A stretch of DNA of 64,000 bases from Bacteroidota bacterium (GCA_024743405.1 JANSWP010000022.1:16632-80631); one strand, 5' to 3'; shown: positions 1 to 8,304, counted from the first letter of the stretch. Program-made: numbers and translations. The notes: generated from the letters alone by a model not told the origin.

Positions 1-33
1 AATCCGTTCGATATGCCCTGTAATTTCATCCAT
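1..33 (-). CDS. 5' end of an unidentified gene running off the left edge
   Basis: On the minus strand an ATG at 33..31 opens a frame reading MDEITGHIERI up to the window edge. It follows the stop codon of the DUF1801 gene with no gap, the usual arrangement of translationally coupled genes in an operon. Eleven codons are too few to assign a family. The alternative is that this is chance open sequence. Confidence 0.4.
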   Translation of the reverse strand, partial: MDEITGHIERI

Positions 34-411
34 TTATTTCTTTTTCGCATTCATTTTTCCATAGAAGGCACTTTTCGAATATTTTTCACCTGTGAATTTT
101 AATATTCTTTGAAATAACTCCAAGTCTTCATCCTTCAATTTTTTAAATCGAATACACGATTTACCGCAATTGTAGGCTTCTAATTCTTCTCTAAAGCCTT
201 CCAACAAATCATGCGGCATAATGTAAAAGGACATATGTTGTTTTTGGCTAGCAAGCGCACATAAAGTCTCACCGTCCAGTAGGTAGGTCGGCATTTTATA
301 GTCCATGGTTTCGACGATATTCGGGTAGGTTAATTTAATTAACTCCCTTATATCTTGAATCATTTTTTGTCGATTCTCAGGTTGTTTTTCGATGTAATCT
401 GAAATTGTCAT
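34..411 (-). CDS. DUF1801 domain protein
   Basis: A 125-residue cytoplasmic protein covering one DUF1801 domain. Visible family features are the N-terminal helix with YIEKQPENRQ, the segment PNIVETMDYKMPTY, the KQHMSFYIM strand and a lysine-rich tail. The family includes the small fold of Bacillus YdhG; its biochemical role is not settled, and iron handling has been suggested for some members. Length is normal. The next gene starts directly after its stop codon, so the two probably form a transcription unit. Family assignment is firm, function is not. Confidence 0.85.
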   Translation of the reverse strand: MTISDYIEKQPENRQKMIQDIRELIKLTYPNIVETMDYKMPTYLLDGETLCALASQKQHMSFYIMPHDLLEGFREELEAYNCGKSCIRFKKLKDEDLELFQRILKFTGEKYSKSAFYGKMNAKKK

Positions 412-460
412 TTTTTAGTTGTTTAGGGATAAATGTAACCCTTTGAAATGAATCCAAAAA

Positions 461-499
461 AATAGCCGTGCACAAATCTGAAATCTGTACACGGCTATT
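461..499 (-). terminator. Intrinsic terminator after the response regulator
   Basis: Inverted repeat of 14 bases per arm with one mismatch: AATAGCCGTG (461-470) pairs with CACGGCTATT (490-499), and the inner ACA/TGT also pair. It sits 22 bases beyond the response-regulator stop codon. In the minus direction it is followed by a run of T. The plus side also has a T run, so it may act in both directions. Confidence 0.75.
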
Positions 500-521
500 T
501 TTTATTTGCAGAGCTAAAGGT

Positions 522-1169
522 CTATCCTACCATCGAAACATAATACCGGACTAAACCAGCCGTATTTTTCGCATTCAATTTTTGCAAAAGGTTTCGACGA
601 TGTGTATCGACTGTCCGAGGACTAATATAGAGCATACCTGCAATTTCCTTGTTAGTCATTTCTTCAGCAATACACTTTAATATTTCCATTTCGCGAGTAG
701 TCAATGTATGGTTGATGTTCGCTACGGAAAGCTTGCTAATTGGTTGTTTTAAATTTGTGACTAATCTTTGAAAGATTTCTGGAGAAAAATAAACATTGTC
801 ATTATAAATAGACTTGACAGCTTTAGTCACTTCATCAGCTACATCTGTTTTTTTAACAAAACCCATCGCCCCAGCATGTACAACTTCCAATAATCGTTTC
901 TCATCTTCATCACCTGTAACCGCGAGAATTTTCACGTTCGAATTCAATTCTTTTAGCACTCTACACAATTCAACCCCATTCATAACAGGCATAACCAAAT
1001 CTGTAATAACCACATCCACAGGGTATTGTCGATATTTAATGAGAGCATCTTTCCCATGCGACGCCGTAGTCACCAGTTGAAGGTCTGGACAATTCTTAAT
1101 TACCACAGACAACCCCATTCTAAATAGTTGGTTGTCTTCGACTAACATTACCTTGATACGCTCTGCCAT
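522..1169 (-). CDS. NarL/LuxR-type response regulator
   Basis: A 215-residue two-component response regulator. Residues 4-120 form a receiver domain with acidic pocket E11/D12, phosphoacceptor D57 in VVITDLVMP, T85 and K107. Residues 153-212 form a GerE/LuxR helix-turn-helix (LTTREMEILKCIAEEMTNKE, then SPRTVDTHRRNLLQKL). I chose the ATG at 1169 because MAERIKVMLVEDN is the normal domain start; the open frame extends upstream to 1265 with no domain sequence. No histidine kinase is adjacent. The next locus on the same strand is a curli operon, and E. coli curli is controlled by the LuxR-type CsgD, so control of curli is possible but purely inferred. Confidence 0.9.
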   Translation of the reverse strand: MAERIKVMLVEDNQLFRMGLSVVIKNCPDLQLVTTASHGKDALIKYRQYPVDVVITDLVMPVMNGVELCRVLKELNSNVKILAVTGDEDEKRLLEVVHAGAMGFVKKTDVADEVTKAVKSIYNDNVYFSPEIFQRLVTNLKQPISKLSVANINHTLTTREMEILKCIAEEMTNKEIAGMLYISPRTVDTHRRNLLQKLNAKNTAGLVRYYVSMVG

Positions 1170-1480
1170 TTTATTAATTTTTGGATTCTTCTTAATTAAT
1201 AGTTTACCGATAAAATAATGCCAAACAATATTCTTCGGATATTGAATCTTAAGAATCAGGAACAATTTGAGTTCTATTTTGAATAATCAACATTCAAAAT
1301 AATGCCTAATTGCATAGGCAAACAGCAACTCAAAAGAGTAAAAGGGGGGGATGTGTTTGTTCAAAGTCGTTTTACAAGTCGCAAATATAGGATTTAGAGG
1401 ACTTAGTATAGGAATTGTAAAACTAAGCCTTTTTTTTAAAAAAGAAAAAGAAAAAGAAGGTTGGTGAAGATTCAACTTTT

Positions 1481-1575
1481 AGGGAAGAGGAAAAATATAA
1501 CCTACCCAAATTTTATGAAGTTAATTTTTCTCTAGACGAGGCAAAGAACACAGACTGTTATACTTTCCCCCTCTC
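1481..1575. repeat. Short MITE-like palindromic element (internally deleted copy)
   Basis: Left end AGGGAAGAGGAAAAATATAA matches, inverted, the right end at about 1555-1575, and both ends abut a TA dinucleotide. The stretch 1500-1551 (ACCTACCCAAATTTT...AACACAGAC) aligns with the left half of the longer element at 41887-42047, so this looks like a copy that lost its centre. Confidence 0.5.
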
Positions 1576-1662
1576 TAAATTGGATTCTTTCTTGAAATAC
1601 CTTTTTCCAGTGGAATTGTAAAAAGTCTAAATTCTTAATATTTCAAAGATCACAGTAATAAC

Positions 1663-1699
1663 AATGGGAGCTCTCAAAATTTTGTTGAGCGCTCCCATT
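1663..1699 (+). terminator. Hairpin with T tail on the plus strand
   Basis: AATGGGAGC (1663-1671) pairs with GCTCCCATT (1691-1699), and CTCAA/TTGAG continue the stem after one mismatch. It is followed by TTTT on the plus strand. No plus-strand gene lies upstream, so it may block antisense transcription or mark an untranslated transcript. In the minus direction the T tail is poor. Confidence 0.45.
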
Positions 1700-1758
1700 T
1701 TTAACCTGGTCTAGAATAAATAAAGTAAATTTTTGAACAGAATTAAGTTGCACTTAAA

Positions 1759-1794
1759 TACTGCAACATCGCGCCAAAGGCGCCCGTTGCAGTA
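1759..1794 (-). terminator. Strong hairpin downstream of the curli operon
   Basis: Perfect outer stem TACTGCAAC/GTTGCAGTA (1759-1767 with 1786-1794) and inner stem GCGCC/GGCGC (1771-1775 with 1779-1783). It lies 67 bases past the lipoprotein stop codon in the minus direction. The following T content is modest (TATTTAAG), so it may terminate transcription or protect the 3' end of the message. Confidence 0.55.
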
Positions 1795-1861
1795 GAAGAG
1801 GCTTGGGGGGGAGTCCAAGCACTTAAGAGGGAATAAATAGTCTTTTAAGAACTCATATGGA

Positions 1862-3343
1862 TTATTGCCACTCCGGCATTTCAGCATTCTCAAATAGAAG
1901 CGTTCTATTATTTCCTTCTAGATCCATATAATGAATATTTTTAGGCGTATTCCCATCATTTTCCATATTTGTAAATATGATAAATGCTCCTGTAGAAGAA
2001 AATCGGGGTTCAAGGTCATTCGAGCCAACTGGCTTATTACCAGAGAGATCTATAATTCCCCCAGATTCCAAATCCATCATAAAAATATGGGTATCCAATT
2101 GGCGACCATCAGGTGATTCGAATTCTGAAACGTCATGTGTATAAAGTATCTTTCTACCATTGATGGAAAAGACCGGACCTTCCGTTGTGCCGGGTAAATC
2201 TTCGACAATGGTTTCTGTAATCTGACCAAAAGAATTCATTAAATAAATTTTGGATTCATAAGAATAAGATCCCACTGTTCGAACCGCAATTTTATCCGTT
2301 ACGCCACTCCAAACAACTTCCGCAAACATTTCGCCAGCAGGTGCTTCTGCAAACTCGACCAAACCGGTTCCATCTTTATTGATTAAATATAATCGGTCAA
2401 AATGCATATACAATAGTTTTGTCCCATCTGGCGACCAACAGTAATCCAATTCAAAATCATTATAACTCGCTATCGAAATATTCGTCACTTTAACTACGTC
2501 ATTACCATTTCTATCCATCGTATATAAATGAGGTTCAATCCCGGCATTGGAAATAAAGGCAATTCGGTCTCTTTGTGCATTCATACGAGGGCGCCAAGAA
2601 CTGGCAGTTCCATTGGTTAATTGTAATACATCGCCTTCTCCATCAGATGAGAAAACATTATAGACCCCATTTTCAGAATTAGCATAAAAGAATCGATGAT
2701 CAGGAAAAGGTCGCGTAGAAAAATGCCAAACCGAGCTATTCACGGGGTCATTAAAATCATCTTTCGCGATAACCTGCCAAAAATAGGTTTTACCATATTC
2801 CAGATGAGTTAACTCCACCGATGTATCAGGCGAATTCTGTAAAAGATAAGTTGGATTAGTCATTCCATTATCAAATAATAATACATCGAAAGTTAGTTCA
2901 TCAGAATCATCCACATCATGAGAACTCCAAGTCAATGTCAATGGGTTCGATGTCCAAATTTCACCATCTGTTGGAAAAATGGGCTGAGGCATAGTTGGAG
3001 GCGAATTGTCAGAAATTTGAAGCTCCATTTTTAAAATGACCTCTGTTTCATTTCCTTCCGAAACAGTTACAGCCTCCAATTCTCTCAAATACCCATCAAA
3101 ATCTGCCTGTACCGAATAAGACTGCACCAAAACTTCACCGAGATCAAAATAACCATTTAAATCTGTCAGTACCGTTGTGGTTGCTGGGTTTGTTGTTATG
3201 GAAACATTAGACATTGATTTTAATGTCTCGGCATCAAAGACACGCCCTTTTAGAGTACCGTAGAGTTCAAATTCAATTGGGTCATCAGCACAAGAAGAAA
3301 AAATTACAATTAAGGCGATTATTATAATGTTATACTTTTTCAT
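1862..3343 (-). CDS. Curli-operon lipoprotein: carboxypeptidase-regulatory-like, FN3-like and TolB-like propeller domains
   Basis: A 493-residue lipoprotein. The signal peptide ends in lipobox FSSC with C18 as acylated residue. Residues about 28-110 resemble a carboxypeptidase regulatory-like beta-sandwich (LKGRVFDAETLKSMSNVSI). Residues about 112-213 resemble a fibronectin type III domain (TYFWQVIAKDDF). Residues about 215-493 are WD40-like PD40/TolB propeller blades (repeats of the type SPDGTKLLYM). The start codon is 29 bases after the csgG stop, with no terminator between them, so it is probably the last gene of the curli operon. A role at the outer membrane in curlin export or fibre anchoring is inference. 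The domain calls are from visible motifs only. Confidence 0.8.
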   Translation of the reverse strand: MKKYNIIIIALIVIFSSCADDPIEFELYGTLKGRVFDAETLKSMSNVSITTNPATTTVLTDLNGYFDLGEVLVQSYSVQADFDGYLRELEAVTVSEGNETEVILKMELQISDNSPPTMPQPIFPTDGEIWTSNPLTLTWSSHDVDDSDELTFDVLLFDNGMTNPTYLLQNSPDTSVELTHLEYGKTYFWQVIAKDDFNDPVNSSVWHFSTRPFPDHRFFYANSENGVYNVFSSDGEGDVLQLTNGTASSWRPRMNAQRDRIAFISNAGIEPHLYTMDRNGNDVVKVTNISIASYNDFELDYCWSPDGTKLLYMHFDRLYLINKDGTGLVEFAEAPAGEMFAEVVWSGVTDKIAVRTVGSYSYESKIYLMNSFGQITETIVEDLPGTTEGPVFSINGRKILYTHDVSEFESPDGRQLDTHIFMMDLESGGIIDLSGNKPVGSNDLEPRFSSTGAFIIFTNMENDGNTPKNIHYMDLEGNNRTLLFENAEMPEWQ

Positions 3344-3372
3344 GGTTCTGTTTTTTGTGAAGTGTTGTGAGA

Positions 3373-4764
3373 TTAAAATGGCTTTCCGAAATAATAGCTA
3401 ACACCTAATTTTCCTTGCCAATAGGCGTCATTGAATTTGCCATGAGTCGTATTATCTATCATATCGTCAAAAGGGTAATTATATTGGCCAGAGACATTGA
3501 GGCTTATATTTTGATTGAGCATAAATTCCATCCCCATTCCAAGGTTTAGTTTAAGCTGGTGCTTATCCTTTATGGAAAAATCACCTTCTTTATTTTCTGT
3601 AAATAATAGCCCCAAACCACCTGTCAAATAAGGTGTATACTTATCAAAAGGCAGCATTCGATATTTCGCATTAGCATCTACATAACCTGCCCTAGTATTG
3701 AAAAAATGACGCATACCTAAATTACTCATTCCATAATTAATACCTGCGCTCCACCATTCTGAAAAATGCCTTTGATAACCAATCTCGATACCTGGCTTTA
3801 TTGTTCCCCGCCCAAAATCGCCTATATACATAGAGCCTATTCCATTGATTGTCCAGCTCGATTTTGAACGATGTTGTTCCTTTGTTCGACCATTCAAATC
3901 AGTGACTGCCATTTGCATTTTTTCTCGCTTGATTGCCTTGACTGCCTGTTTTGCTTTTTCAGGGTCTTTCGCTTCCCAAAGATTTTCCTCGATTCCTTCC
4001 AAAACTAAAATTTGAATAGCCTTTTCAATTGCTTCTGTTACCGCTTGTTCGGCAGGTTCCGTGGTAGAAAAACCTGTTTCAACTTCCAAAAGACGTTTGA
4101 AACTTACGAATTTGAACATACCACCATCAACAGATTGGGAAAGAATAGTTTTTGAAGTATAAACGGTCTTCAATACTTTGCCTGAATTAGTAGAAATGGC
4201 CCTCAGGCAAACCGTCACTCTATCTTGGCGATATTGTCCAGATGCACCTGTACCAAAATACCGCATCCCAGCACCACCGGTGATAACATTGGCATCGTAA
4301 GAAATAACGCCTCCCTCTAGTATGACACCAGCAAAAAGCAGTGGTGGGACAGAATTAACACCACCGCCAGAAGGATTATATTGTAGATGACTTGAACGAA
4401 TTAATTTTCGCTCATTCAATAAATTACCTATATTTTCTCGCTCAATTGGAATAAACCATTCTGAATCTTCCATAGCTCGCATAAGCAAACTTGTGCCACC
4501 TTGAGTGACTGCTGTTGACCAACTTGCACCGGTCTCAGATGGTTGATATTGTCCAGTTTGATCTTGAAATTTATAAACTGCCGCTACGATTTTATCTTTC
4601 GGTTCAGGCAATTCGCGAAGGAGTTGGTTGGTAGGTGTAACTTCGCCAAATCGGGCATCCCGATTTTGCAAAGGTTGGTGCATATAAGCGCCACAACTTT
4701 GAAGTCCAATCAGTAGGACAGTCAGTAGGAATAACCGTCCGATTAAGTTTTTGTAATTTAGCAT
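3373..4764 (-). CDS. csgG: CsgG-type curli secretion channel with extra C-terminal barrel-like domain
   Basis: A 463-residue outer-membrane lipoprotein. Signal peptide and lipobox LQSC put the acylated cysteine at C24. Residues about 45-285 match the CsgG/HfaB family: KIVAAVYKFQDQTGQY, then the region around MEDSEWFIPIERENIGNLLNERKLIR, and conserved glycine-rich strands. CsgG forms the ring-shaped pore that exports curlin subunits. E. coli CsgG is about 277 residues; here about 165 residues are added (300-463), with alternating beta strands ending in KLGVSYYFGKPF, like a small outer-membrane beta-barrel. It is preceded by csgF and followed closely by a lipoprotein gene. Confidence 0.93.
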   Translation of the reverse strand: MLNYKNLIGRLFLLTVLLIGLQSCGAYMHQPLQNRDARFGEVTPTNQLLRELPEPKDKIVAAVYKFQDQTGQYQPSETGASWSTAVTQGGTSLLMRAMEDSEWFIPIERENIGNLLNERKLIRSSHLQYNPSGGGVNSVPPLLFAGVILEGGVISYDANVITGGAGMRYFGTGASGQYRQDRVTVCLRAISTNSGKVLKTVYTSKTILSQSVDGGMFKFVSFKRLLEVETGFSTTEPAEQAVTEAIEKAIQILVLEGIEENLWEAKDPEKAKQAVKAIKREKMQMAVTDLNGRTKEQHRSKSSWTINGIGSMYIGDFGRGTIKPGIEIGYQRHFSEWWSAGINYGMSNLGMRHFFNTRAGYVDANAKYRMLPFDKYTPYLTGGLGLLFTENKEGDFSIKDKHQLKLNLGMGMEFMLNQNISLNVSGQYNYPFDDMIDNTTHGKFNDAYWQGKLGVSYYFGKPF

Positions 4765-4863
4765 AGTATGCGATTTTTGTGTAGTTCTGATAAAAACGGG
4801 GGAAGTATTCCTTGATTTAGTTTTCTCTCTATAAAATTTTATTCAAACTTAATGAGTCCTGAA

Positions 4864-4955
4864 GATTTCGTGAAAAACCGAGGCCGCGACAGAAAATCAC
4901 ACTGTTGAATCCCACTCCAATAGTGTTTTGCGGCCTTCGGAGATTTCACAAAAAT
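4864..4955. other. Large imperfect palindrome between csgF and csgG
   Basis: In the 227-base gap, CCGAGGCCGC (4878-4887) pairs with GCGGCCTTCGG (4930-4940) with one bulged base. GTGAAA/TTTCAC (4870-4875, 4944-4949) and GATTT/AAATC extend the stem, and ACACT/AGTGT (4899-4903, 4922-4926) form an inner stem. There is no T run after it on the minus strand, so it is not a standard terminator. It could tune the csgF:csgG ratio or stabilise mRNA, or be a decayed mobile palindrome. Confidence 0.5.
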
Positions 4956-4991
4956 CGCCGTTAGGCTACAGAACTATTCTTTAGTTTTGGG

Positions 4992-5429
4992 TTAATAAAA
5001 TGGGACAATGACTTGGGTTTGCCCGCCTGTTGCAGCATCTAAAATTGTAATCGCTAATCCATCGGCAGTCGGTGTTATTTCAACTTGAAAATCACCCAGG
5101 TTATAAGTTCCTTCTTGCAGTCCGATCCCTTCAGAACCAAATTGATTTCGAAACAACTCTTGGGATAGTCGTCCGAGCAATTGCCGATTCAGGTTTTCGG
5201 AAAAATCATCTAATGGATTTTGATTGAAGTTAAAGCTTCTGTCTATCGCATCAGGGTCTTTATTGGTATCCTGAGCTTGAGCCGAACTTAGCAGCCAATT
5301 ATAATTAAAAGTGTTGCCTCCAAAAGCCGGATTCTTAGGCTTATATGTTAATGTCTGGGCTTGAGAGGGTAGGGAGAACACCAGGTACAGGAGGCAACTT
5401 GTAATTAGTTGTAAAATAATTTTTTTCAT
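4992..5429 (-). CDS. csgF: CsgF, curli assembly factor
   Basis: A 145-residue secreted protein with signal peptide (MKKIILQLIT... to SQAQ). The mature N-terminus TLTYKPKNPAFGGNTFN followed by LLSSAQAQ matches the CsgF signature (NPxFGGNxxN and SAQAQ), the part that inserts into the CsgG channel and helps couple export to nucleation. The C-terminal part (GDFQVEITPTADGLAITILD, GGQTQVIVPFY) also follows the family. I take the ATG at 5429 because it begins the signal peptide; a longer frame begins at 5468. Confidence 0.93.
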   Translation of the reverse strand: MKKIILQLITSCLLYLVFSLPSQAQTLTYKPKNPAFGGNTFNYNWLLSSAQAQDTNKDPDAIDRSFNFNQNPLDDFSENLNRQLLGRLSQELFRNQFGSEGIGLQEGTYNLGDFQVEITPTADGLAITILDAATGGQTQVIVPFY

Positions 5430-5507
5430 GGTTCTGTAGTTTTTTGTTGAAAATTTCAGGTTTAACATTTTGGGGTTCTATAAACAGTTAAATAGTAAAC
5501 CTTGAAC

Positions 5508-6263
5508 TCAATACTGTCCTAACATTTCACTTTTCATATCAAAATTATTACTTAAATAATAGCTCAATTGTGCAACGGAATGGCTAGCTGTTTGCTCCAG
5601 AAGGGAGCGTTGAGGCTGAATCCATTTAGTCAATATTTGTCGATTGTTGATGTTAAAAACAATCATCGAACCGCGCCCTCTTCCCGGTTTTTCCTCAATG
5701 GTCATCATAATACCATGCACACCCGGCGGAATTTCCCATTGCTGGAAGAAAAGGTCATAGAAATCTTTACCATGTTTTGTTCTGGTTTTGTTTATCAATA
5801 ACCCGTCAATTTCTTCCATCAAATTAGGTGAGGAAAGGGGCAATGTGCGATTCGAAATTGGGTGCTTAAAAGACTGTGGGGGTAGAGCCTTGTGGTCGTT
5901 AATCTTTACATTGTCTAGTATTTCTTCTGCGATCATTTGGTTTTGGTGAAATACCCTCAGATGAATCTTACATGTTTGATTTTTACTTAAATTGAGTTCG
6001 TTTTTTGCGAGGTCTCTTGGCACATTGGGTTGTACTTCAAAACCACCTTTTTGTGTATTAGTAGAGTTATTTTCGCCTTTTTTTATAATAATTAATTCAA
6101 AAGTGATTGGGAGGATTTTAGGTGTATGGTTCAGAAATTTTGCTAAAAAACTCGTTGTATTCTCATCGTGGATAATCTCTACCCAGGCTTTATATTTTTC
6201 TTGCGCGTCTATAGTTTGGATGCAAAAAAAGATTAATAATAGTGGGAACAATGAGTGTTTCAT
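5508..6263 (-). CDS. csgE: CsgE with an N-terminal CsgH-like domain
   Basis: A 251-residue periplasmic protein with a signal peptide ending near IDAQ. Residues about 148-245 match CsgE, the specificity factor that caps CsgG and delivers curlins: EIDGLLINKTRTKHGKDFYD, then IEEKPGRGRGSMIVFNINN and a long C-terminal helix. Residues about 22-116 are extra compared with E. coli CsgE. Their pattern, TFELIIIKKG followed by NTQKGGFEV and a strand with IHLRVFHQNQMIAEE, resembles CsgH, a periplasmic inhibitor of premature amyloid formation. The CsgE part is firm; the CsgH part rests on pattern likeness and needs profile support. Confidence 0.88.
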   Translation of the reverse strand: MKHSLFPLLLIFFCIQTIDAQEKYKAWVEIIHDENTTSFLAKFLNHTPKILPITFELIIIKKGENNSTNTQKGGFEVQPNVPRDLAKNELNLSKNQTCKIHLRVFHQNQMIAEEILDNVKINDHKALPPQSFKHPISNRTLPLSSPNLMEEIDGLLINKTRTKHGKDFYDLFFQQWEIPPGVHGIMMTIEEKPGRGRGSMIVFNINNRQILTKWIQPQRSLLEQTASHSVAQLSYYLSNNFDMKSEMLGQY

Positions 6264-6280
6264 TTTTTCTACTTAAAAAA

Positions 6281-6310
6281 GTGTTTGTTTGTTAAAATCA
6301 GTGTTTGTTT
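6281..6310. repeat. Short direct repeat upstream of csgE
   Basis: GTGTTTGTTT occurs at 6281-6290 and again at 6301-6310, two helical turns apart, in the gap between the nucleator-like gene and csgE. It could be a regulator site or chance T-rich sequence. Confidence 0.3.
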
Positions 6311-6337
6311 TTTGCTTTAGTAAAATAATCTAACATC

Positions 6338-6871
6338 CTAAAACGCCTTATTCTGAATAATTACCCTTGGTGCAATACCCTTTTGAATAACTTGTATCGG
6401 TTCTGAAGAAAAATTTGTTGCTTTAAAATCAATCTGTGCTTCATTCCCAAATCCTTCTTGAATGACAATAATAGGTACTTGATTTGCTGATTCAATATTT
6501 TGAATGAATCGATTTTTTATACCTTGTTGAAAAAGAATCGTCTCAGATTGATCACCTGCGACTTTTCCTATAAAATAATTATCATCTCCTTGTTGCGCAA
6601 CGGTGGTTTGATGATGATGACCTTGCGACTCCATTTGAGCAATATTGCCATCTCCTTGCTGCGTAACATTAATGTTATTTGAGGCATTAAATAATTCCAT
6701 TTGCTGAATAATTAATGCCTCATTCGCATCACCTAACTGTTTCATTTGAATATTCTTTCCTGAATTTGATTGTTGGATTTGAAGAATTTGAGTGTTTGCA
6801 TATTGTCCATTCACCAGGAATGAAAAGTTCAAAAACATCAAAACCAAGGCAATTCTATAGGAATTATTCAT
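6338..6871 (-). CDS. Small curlin-repeat protein, probable CsgB-like nucleator
   Basis: A 177-residue secreted protein with signal peptide ending near VNGQ. It carries degenerate curlin repeats (for example IQMKQLGDANEALIIQQ, INVTQQGDGNIAQMESQG, TTVAQQGDDNYF, VIQEGFGNEAQIDF) with the Q-x-G-x-x-N-x-A pattern of CsgA/CsgB. The repeats are fewer and less regular than in the two long curlins, and the protein ends in a basic/hydrophobic tail (PRVIIQNKAF), as expected of a nucleator. It is first in the csgE-csgF-csgG direction. The nucleator role is inferred. Confidence 0.8.
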   Translation of the reverse strand: MNNSYRIALVLMFLNFSFLVNGQYANTQILQIQQSNSGKNIQMKQLGDANEALIIQQMELFNASNNINVTQQGDGNIAQMESQGHHHQTTVAQQGDDNYFIGKVAGDQSETILFQQGIKNRFIQNIESANQVPIIVIQEGFGNEAQIDFKATNFSSEPIQVIQKGIAPRVIIQNKAF

Positions 6872-7025
6872 CGTTTTCTAATTGGGAGATTCGAGAAAAA
6901 TTATCAATATGGGAGGAAGTTCAAGTTTTTGTTTTCTATTTAAAGTTCATTCTCTGGGAGGAGATAATCAGGTCTGGAAGGATATATTTGATAATGTAAA
7001 GATAGGTCAACATTTCGCTTTAAAG

Positions 7026-7080
7026 CTGACGTGAAAGGCGTAAAATATTAAATACGCTTTTTAACGGAAACCTGCGTAAA
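7026..7080 (-). promoter_or_regulatory. GCGTA inverted repeat upstream of the nucleator-like curlin gene
   Basis: CTGACG, then GGCGTA (7037-7042) facing TACGC (7053-7057), then GCGTAAA (7074-7080). A sequence with the same order of elements occurs at 9911-9976 upstream of the distal curlin gene, in the same orientation relative to its gene. It lies about 155 bases before the start codon at 6871. Candidate operator shared by curlin promoters. Confidence 0.45.
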
Positions 7081-7138
7081 AGACCTAGCTTTTCAAATAT
7101 ATCGGCGAGGCAACAAGATGCCTCGCCATTGGAAAATA

Positions 7139-8284
7139 TTAATTACCAGATTGTCGTATAATCGCGTTGTTATTATTCCCTGATTGATCTATAAAGTTTA
7201 TATTTCCATTGCCAGTTTGATGACTTTCAAAAGTATTAAAATTACCACTTTGAATGATGGTACTTTCACTATTAGTTGCATCTACCTGCTCTATTACTCC
7301 TGTATTGTTGTTTCCTGATTGAGTAATGCTTACTTCTATACTTGCAAAAGCATACACAGTTCTTTTTTGGGTAATGGTAGCTTTATTATCGTTACCATTT
7401 TGAACAAGAAGAGCCTTTGCATTACCTATTATCTCTTGATTTACGGTTGCATCGTTTCTGTTTCCATTCTGAACAATATCAACAGAATTATTGGTTCCTG
7501 CAATACTTCGTTGATTTACAGTTGCCAGATTATCATTCCCACCTTGGCTGATATTATTAGTTGTATTAACAACAAAATTAGTCTGATCTATAACTGTTGT
7601 ATTTCGGTGACCATTTTGCGTGATATTGTTTAAAGCATTTGTTTGAAGACCAGTCGCATTCATTTGGGTAACAAACGTATCATTCAAATTACCACCTTGA
7701 TTGATATTATTCACACTACCATAAATATTATCTGCTTGCGAAACAATTACATCGTTTTCATTCCCAAATTGCTCCACATTAATATCATTATTTTGGACAC
7801 TACCATATAATTGTTCTACAGTAGCATAGTTCAAAAGACCAGATTGATTAATATCTACCATATTATCCTTCACATCAGAGCCTGCTTGCACAATGGTTGC
7901 ATCATTTTTATTTCCACCCTGGGTAATACGAGCCTGATTATTAGAGTTTGCCCCATCTTTTTGATCTGTCAAAGCGGTATTTTCATTACCACCTTGAGTT
8001 ATTACAGAAAGGTTGAATTCCGCACCTGAACGCTGAAGTGCGGTAGCTGCATTTTTGTTACCTCCTTGAGTGATATTAGAATTATTTCTATCTGAATCTT
8101 GGCTCACATCAGCCGTATTTTCATTACCTGACTGCGTTTGTACCGCATTGTTTCCAGTACCATTTTGCGTAACATTAGAAATATTTCTATGACCACTTTG
8201 AGTGGTAGAATTTTGATTAGTTTGTGCGAAAGAAAAGCTAATCGCGAATACCATCGCTAATAATATAATTATACCCTTTTTCAT
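7139..8284 (-). CDS. Curlin-repeat amyloid subunit (CsgA-like), proximal copy
   Basis: A 381-residue secreted protein. A signal peptide (MKKGIIILLAMVFAISFSFAQ) precedes about 17 curlin repeats of about 20-22 residues, such as ITQGGNKNDATIVQ, INQGGNLNDTFVTQ, IVQNGNRNDATVNQ and IIQSGNFNTFESHQ, ending in IIRQSGN. Q and N at regular positions build the stacked strands of the amyloid core. E. coli CsgA has five repeats in about 150 residues, so this is a much longer subunit. It and the gene at 8577-9722 are tandem paralogues. Export would use the CsgEFG proteins encoded downstream. Confidence 0.92.
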   Translation of the reverse strand: MKKGIIILLAMVFAISFSFAQTNQNSTTQSGHRNISNVTQNGTGNNAVQTQSGNENTADVSQDSDRNNSNITQGGNKNAATALQRSGAEFNLSVITQGGNENTALTDQKDGANSNNQARITQGGNKNDATIVQAGSDVKDNMVDINQSGLLNYATVEQLYGSVQNNDINVEQFGNENDVIVSQADNIYGSVNNINQGGNLNDTFVTQMNATGLQTNALNNITQNGHRNTTVIDQTNFVVNTTNNISQGGNDNLATVNQRSIAGTNNSVDIVQNGNRNDATVNQEIIGNAKALLVQNGNDNKATITQKRTVYAFASIEVSITQSGNNNTGVIEQVDATNSESTIIQSGNFNTFESHQTGNGNINFIDQSGNNNNAIIRQSGN

Positions 8285-8304
8285 TTTATTTGATTTTTAA
8301 AATA

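Larger units (their letters stand above)
1170..1861. other. Intergenic region without a convincing gene
   Basis: About 690 bases between the response regulator and the curli-operon lipoprotein. It contains an A/G-rich tract (about 1435-1460), a short copy of the palindromic element family (1481-1575) and two hairpins (1663-1699, 1759-1794). Small open frames here have no recognisable product. Confidence 0.7.

Noticed and set aside
814..1080. Plus-strand frame opposite the response regulator
   Set aside because: It mirrors a clear receiver domain on the other strand and has no protein-like features.
1287..1475. Small minus-strand frame upstream of the response regulator
   Set aside because: Low-complexity Phe/Leu/Ser sequence from an A/G-rich tract, with no family and no plausible start.
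7319..7633. Plus-strand frames across the curlin genes
   Set aside because: They are reverse readings of regular curlin repeats, which stay open because of the biased repeat composition.
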